From the NCBI GenBank assembly GCA_003118195.1, contig BEXV01000012.1, forward strand, positions 177,272 to 241,271: a stretch of 64,000 nt of DNA, read 5' to 3'. Under the pieces are notes generated by a model that saw nothing but the letters and a program-made list of their open reading frames with translations, ran no database searches and was not told the DNA's origin. The position numbers and the translations under genes were made by a program. Positions 50,159-56,100 of this stretch are shown one piece after another (the stretch's first letter is position 1; each line of letters starts with the position of its first letter). This DNA is from Hemicentrotus pulcherrimus (lineage: Eukaryota > Echinodermata > Echinoidea > Camarodonta > Strongylocentrotidae).

Positions 50159-53100
50159 CAGTAGTAGTAGTAGTAGTAGTAGTAGTAGAAGAAGTAGTAG
50201 TAGAAGTAGTAGAAGTAGTAGTAGTAGTAGTAAAAGAAGTAGAAGAAGTAGAAGAAATAGTTATAGAAGTAGTAGGAGTAGTTAGTAGTAGTTAGAAGTA
50301 GTCATAGTATTAGCATTAGTAGAATGAGTAGTAGTAATGATAGCAGTAGTAGCATAAGTAATAGTTTTGTAACAGTAGTATTCATTGTGCACTGAAAATG
50401 TGATACATCACTAAATCTAACGGTACTGAGTGATTATGAAGGAAGGAAACAATCATGAAAAATGGAAAGAGAGAACAGCATGACTAAAAACAAAAAACCT
50501 TTCCTAACTCATGTCAAGCACACATAGGGGGTCTATATGAGTGAAGGTTCTGCGCTTGCGACAAGTCCAGGAAAATGTTGGCTCCATATAAGAGCTCAAA
50601 TTGGAGAAAGATTCATCTGAATCATGAGATGAAAATAGCAAAAATCCCTCCATTTTTCTCTTCAGATTTCAAGTTTTGAGTTGAAGGATTTGGAGGGCAT
50701 TTGAAGCCTGCTTACGACATCTTGACGACAATAATGTGCCTTTTCCCTTTCGCCAGAATCTTTCCTGTTTCCTTAAAGAACAGGTGAAGGATTCTATCTT
50801 TAAATGGAAGCAGTTTAAAGTCGGTAATGAAAATCCCTTTTGACGGTTACACCCTACCTACCCAATACGATGGATTTCATAAAAGACTATCGGCACAAAT
50901 TCATTTAATTTTCTGTTTGGGTAGTTATTTCGTTTTGTTGAGCGCAATCGTACAAGTATGAGTAGGCTTTTATCACAAGATGCTATCTCTCTGTGGTTGG
51001 CATATATTGGCTGTATGTTGAAAGATTGTCTAAACAGATACTTCCCTTCCCGTTTGCAGCTCATTTAGGGGCTGATTGATAGTGCAGAAAACTCGCAGGA
51101 ATGCAAAAACCGATCAAAGATATACTGACTTGATGAGGTCAGTGGGAAACTTTTGGGTCAATCTATGATGTTCATCTATAAATCATCTTCTTAGGTAAAA
51201 TGATAGTATAGATGTGTTATCCCTCTTTTTTCTGTACCATATAATTCTCTGTAGATACATAGAAAATTGCATAAGTAAGATTCACTTTTAATACGCCCAT
51301 GTTTTTAAAAAATGAGTCTAAACAGACCATTTGCTGGACATAAGCAATTACAACTATCAATCATATTCATATGATACCATGAACACTGCAGAGTTTCAAT
51401 AATACAAGCCTTGTATATTTAAAGAAACCACTAGCAGTCTATGAAGGTGAGCATATAATTGAATTACATTATTAAAGTAACTGCCAAGATAATATAAGAA
51501 CTAAAGGACTTCTGTTTACCTTGAGTTGTTTCAGTTCTTTCCTTGCTTTCCATCTTCTCACGCAGCTTTGAAGCAAGACGAGGGCTCTCCGTGTTCTCCG
51601 GTACCATGTCCGCACCTGCCACCCACGGATGTACCGTTGGAGGGTTGTGGCCCGGTGCTGGCGCAGCGCCTCCATGTAGATACAACGACCGACCATTCCC
51701 CGGTAGTACGACTGGATCTTGAGGGTGGCGTTGCGGATGATAAGGAAGTCGCGGCGGCATCGGTAGCGACGCCATGTCTTCTGCACGATGATGGAGGCCC
51801 GTGTTTCCCGCAAGAACTTGGTGAGCCTGACGATAAGAAGGGTATTCTGGAGTGAGCGAAGCTCCTTATTGCGATGCATGGTCACAAAAATGATTAATTA
51901 CCACACACAAAATGAAACTAATATCCAACTTTCAAAATGCTGAACAAACTTCTTTTTATCATTAAACATATCAGAGGTAATCTTATCCTAGGTGTTCCAC
52001 ATAAAAATTGAAGAATCTTGACAGTTATCAGCTCTGATGGGACACTTTGATTTGCATAAAATTATTCCAAAAATATAATCACAGAGTAAAGGAGATTGCA
52101 AATCCATGCTGTTGCATCAAGAGCAAGGCATCTTCATGTGATGTGAAAATTGTAGCACTGTGATACACTATTCCAATTAGAGGCACGTGACATCCAACAC
52201 ACAGCACCTGATAATACTCACAGGTTCACTGCTAGGGAACCCACTAAAGAATTCTGCACAATTAGACACTGAGTATTCAAATGTGACAAGTTAGTCCGAA
52301 CAACTCCAAGGTGATAATGACGTATTGACTGATCACATAATCACAGAGAAAACATCTTCCTGATTGGAATTTCTGGTCAAAACTCAAGATTTCCCTTCCA
52401 CAAAATGTTTGTTAAGATCTCTAACGATAACGTCCACTGAAGACGAGGCTCCCACGAGACATCTATTAAAAAATTCCTCTAAAAAACGAAGAACTCAGTG
52501 ATGTATTTGGTCTAGAGAGGCAAATCCAGGAATGTTATCAAATTGAGTTTCCTCACACGGTCACCGCTTCGCCCCTCTGCCAGGCAGCGGAGATTAAAGA
52601 GAAGCAGTCTGAATCAGGCAGGCTTGCAGAACATGAGTCAAGCCTTGAAGAGAAACTTTATCAAATAATCAACGACAGTGCAAAGCCCTATTGATCCGTT
52701 TGATACGGGAGGCTTACGGCAGAATTCAAGCTTCCCATTTGAGGGGAGGGGGTTGACAGTTCTGTTGGGTAGTATGCACACGTGCTGACCCACTGTGATT
52801 ATGACTTTCCTAGCTTCTTTGCATTCTCAAAATGAGGAAAGAAAATATGACACAGAATCACTTGCCTTGTATACAAGTGTGGTATCAGCAGCTGTTGTTA
52901 GGTCACATCGGCAGGAACTAACGGGACAGCTCGCACCCATGGATAAAATTATCGGAGAAGTCAGGGTGCCATTTCCCCCCCTCTACATGTTCCTGCCCCT
53001 CCCAAAAGATCAAAGACTAACCCCTGGATCTCATATCATGTCGGTAGTCCAATGATCGATGTTAGTTCTTGAGAAATGGTTGGACTTGCTTCATCTCGAA

Positions 53101-56100
53101 TAAAAAGATCTTTTAAGCTTTCCCTAAATGATGATGACTCAATCCCGAGCTCAGATCAACATGGATGTCAGTTAGATTTTACAACCAATCAAGGATGAAA
53201 GAAGCAAGTAGAGGGTCAAACTCTCCAATGAGAGGTCACCTACATGTCCATGTTGCACTTTGGGACATAGGAAATTATACCTTTATATAAGTGGAAGTCA
53301 GGAGGGGGGATGCAAATTGGTTCTATCCTTCTATGTATCAAAAATATGGGACATGTTTTAAATAACAGAGATATTATCATTTTCATGTTTGAGGATGTTT
53401 AGTCTAAAAATAGAGGGGAAATATACTCTCTAGAGTATTAAAAGCTATTGTACTAAACTTCTCTAGAGAACAACGGTATGCAGCAGGTATTGTCAGGACA
53501 TTGATTAGGCAGGCATGCAAGGAGGAATATCTAGGCACCTCTAAACAAGTATGGATTGGGATCATCAAACTCAGCATGTTCTTGTTGAACATCATCTTTT
53601 AGGGGCTTATAGCATTAATAACACAAATAGGTTAGTTGGTAAGAACCCAAGTGGTTCAGACAAATTGATAGGAGAGTGAACAAAAATTAAAAAAAACAAT
53701 TTCTATTCATAAATTTCCCCAAATTTAAACGTAAACTTTTTTAAATAAAACTTTTGAAAGCCACTAACCCATTCCCCTATTTACAATGAAGGCTGCATAG
53801 AGACCTGTTGTGATTCACTATCATTGAATAAGAGTCAGTAAAAAAAAGACGTTCATTGGGTCAGGTCTGCATTTGAGTAGACAAATGCAGAACCTGGAGA
53901 CATTCATTTGAGTGTTCAAAAGTACAGAAAATAATGACGACAGAAAACAGACTCCAGTGGGTGACAAGGTCCAAGGCACGAGCTCCGATAAGAACACGAC
54001 CATCTCCTCCGATCTCCAAATTGTTACAATTTCCTCCGATTTCCTCTTGCGCTGGGTGACCATTCTTGAGCATGACTAGGCTTGAATGGCTTGCATTACC
54101 TTCCTTTAAACTTACATTTCAGAAAAGCCCTCTCCCCGAGCAGAGCAAGCCTCAAAATACCAACCAGAAAATCACTGTAAAGATCTCCACACTTGGCACT
54201 TCATATGAGGTCTTTAAAATTCAGAATGAATTAAATTAATCTGTTTTGGATAGCACTTGGTCTTGCCTGATAACCCCTTTATCAGATATCAAATCGCCAG
54301 CAGGGGAGGAAGATTAACATGTCATTGGCTCAATCTGCGGTGTAAAGCCCATCGTGGAAAGAACCTGCCACACGCAGAGACTGTCAACACTTTAATCTGA
54401 GGAAGTCTGATCTTAATTTCTTAATTTGAAAGACATCGTCAAAAGAGTGCAGAAACTTAATTATATCGTCACAAAGAGTGGGAGGGGGTTTACTCATACT
54501 AAGATACTAGTAGTGGTTTTATCAAAGTCTACTTTCTCATTACCGGTATTCTAAAATGGGAACACCTGATTGATTTTCAATTAAATCCAATTGGAAGTTT
54601 AACGCCAATAAATTCTGATCCTATATTTCGTCTTAATTCATTAAGGCTAATAAGTCCTGGTTCCATACTTGATCCTTTTTTTTTTCTTCAGGCCAATAAG
54701 CTTTGGTCCTACACTTGGTCCTATTTTTCAATGCCAATATAAGTCCTAATCCTTTATTTCGTGAATAACTGCTGGTCCTTTATTTGTTCCTACTCACTTT
54801 CTGGCAAGGAAGGCTCTAGTATGCTTCTGCATGACGATGGTTGCTGCCTTCAGCCTCTGGTACTTTGTGCGCTGCATCCAGCCTCGCACAGTCTTCTGCA
54901 TCAGTACGCAGGCCGCACGCAGCTTATCTGCTCTCAACTTCTCCAGGTAGGCCACCTGGCCCGCTCGGAAGAAGATCTTGGTCTTACCAAACTGGTACTT
55001 GTCTGGATCCTATAGAAAAGGGTCATGTAAAAATAAAAGTGGTTTTAATATTCCGATATTAATTGGGGATTGCATGAATCTTGAGAGTGGGCAGATCTTA
55101 ATCACTTTTATAAAAATGAATCTAACATTTAGATTCTACGATACATCATATTTTCAATGGAAATATTGCAATAGAACATGTTCGAGGTCTCACCAAGTAA
55201 TACTCATCTGAAGCTTCAGACAAAAAATATAGAACATATCTTCCTTTTCCAAGTTAAAACAAAATCATATGGCATAAAAAGCTTACGGTAGTTACTTTCA
55301 GAACTACCTCATCATATCAATCACTTTGTAGGTTGATCATGTGTGTGTGTGTCACATCTAAGATATTCTTTCTCATTTAGATCCTCACTGAAGCAATATA
55401 CTTTTTAGAAATTCTACTTTCAAAATGTGTAGACCCTAACAATGGAGTAATCATGAGATATGAAAAGTGAGTTTCATCATCTTGATGACATTCTGGAAAG
55501 CTCACTACAGTACCTTAATTACATGTAACATGAGAGTAACAAGGCAATGATAGAATTACCTACATGCTAAACTCTAGTTGCTTCCAATACTTCCCTTTAG
55601 ATGCAAATTTCAATTTTCATACACAAGAGTCTTTGCTGACTTAAAGGAAAACATATTGTTTTTGCCAGGTAATTGTAACATTACCCTTTTTATAGCATAA
55701 AAGAGGATACGTTTTTGAGTGAAAAACACTTTATCCATAAATCTCAAGGATGTATTTCCTGCCACTAAAACAATCTTTTCATGCAAATTTTACATAGATG
55801 AAAGAAAATTGAGCTGCTTTGTCATTAATTTCATATTTCTGCCTCCATACAATAATGTATCTACGTCTAAATGGATTTTCCCCCAAATCAATCATGAATT
55901 ACATTCTTTCATATCTCACAAAGAAAAAGAATACCGGTAATAAAACTGTCAAATTTCAATCCAATAATCCCACACCACACCACACTATTATCGACATCAA
56001 GATTATTAAAGACATGCGGTTGTAACACACATCAACTTTATAAAAAAACTCATATGTTGCCAATTCAAAAACTGTTCCGTTTCTGCAGGAATTTACATTA

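Larger units (their letters stand above)
45738..51519 (-). other. Large MYO5 intron with assembly gap and AGT tract
   Basis: A 5.8-kb intron. It contains a 219-base N gap (48007-48225) with poly-G on both sides and an (AGT)n tract at 50077-50350. No exon or mobile element was recognised. Anything inside the N run is unknown. Confidence 0.65.

Noticed and set aside
51827..51885. Upstream extension of the IQ exon to an ATG, suggesting an alternative start
   Set aside because: The joined residues across the acceptor at 51827 match the myosin V family exactly in length, whereas the extension does not.
52795..53055. 86-codon + strand frame
   Set aside because: No recognisable protein family and no supporting splice signals; kept only as part of a composition anomaly.
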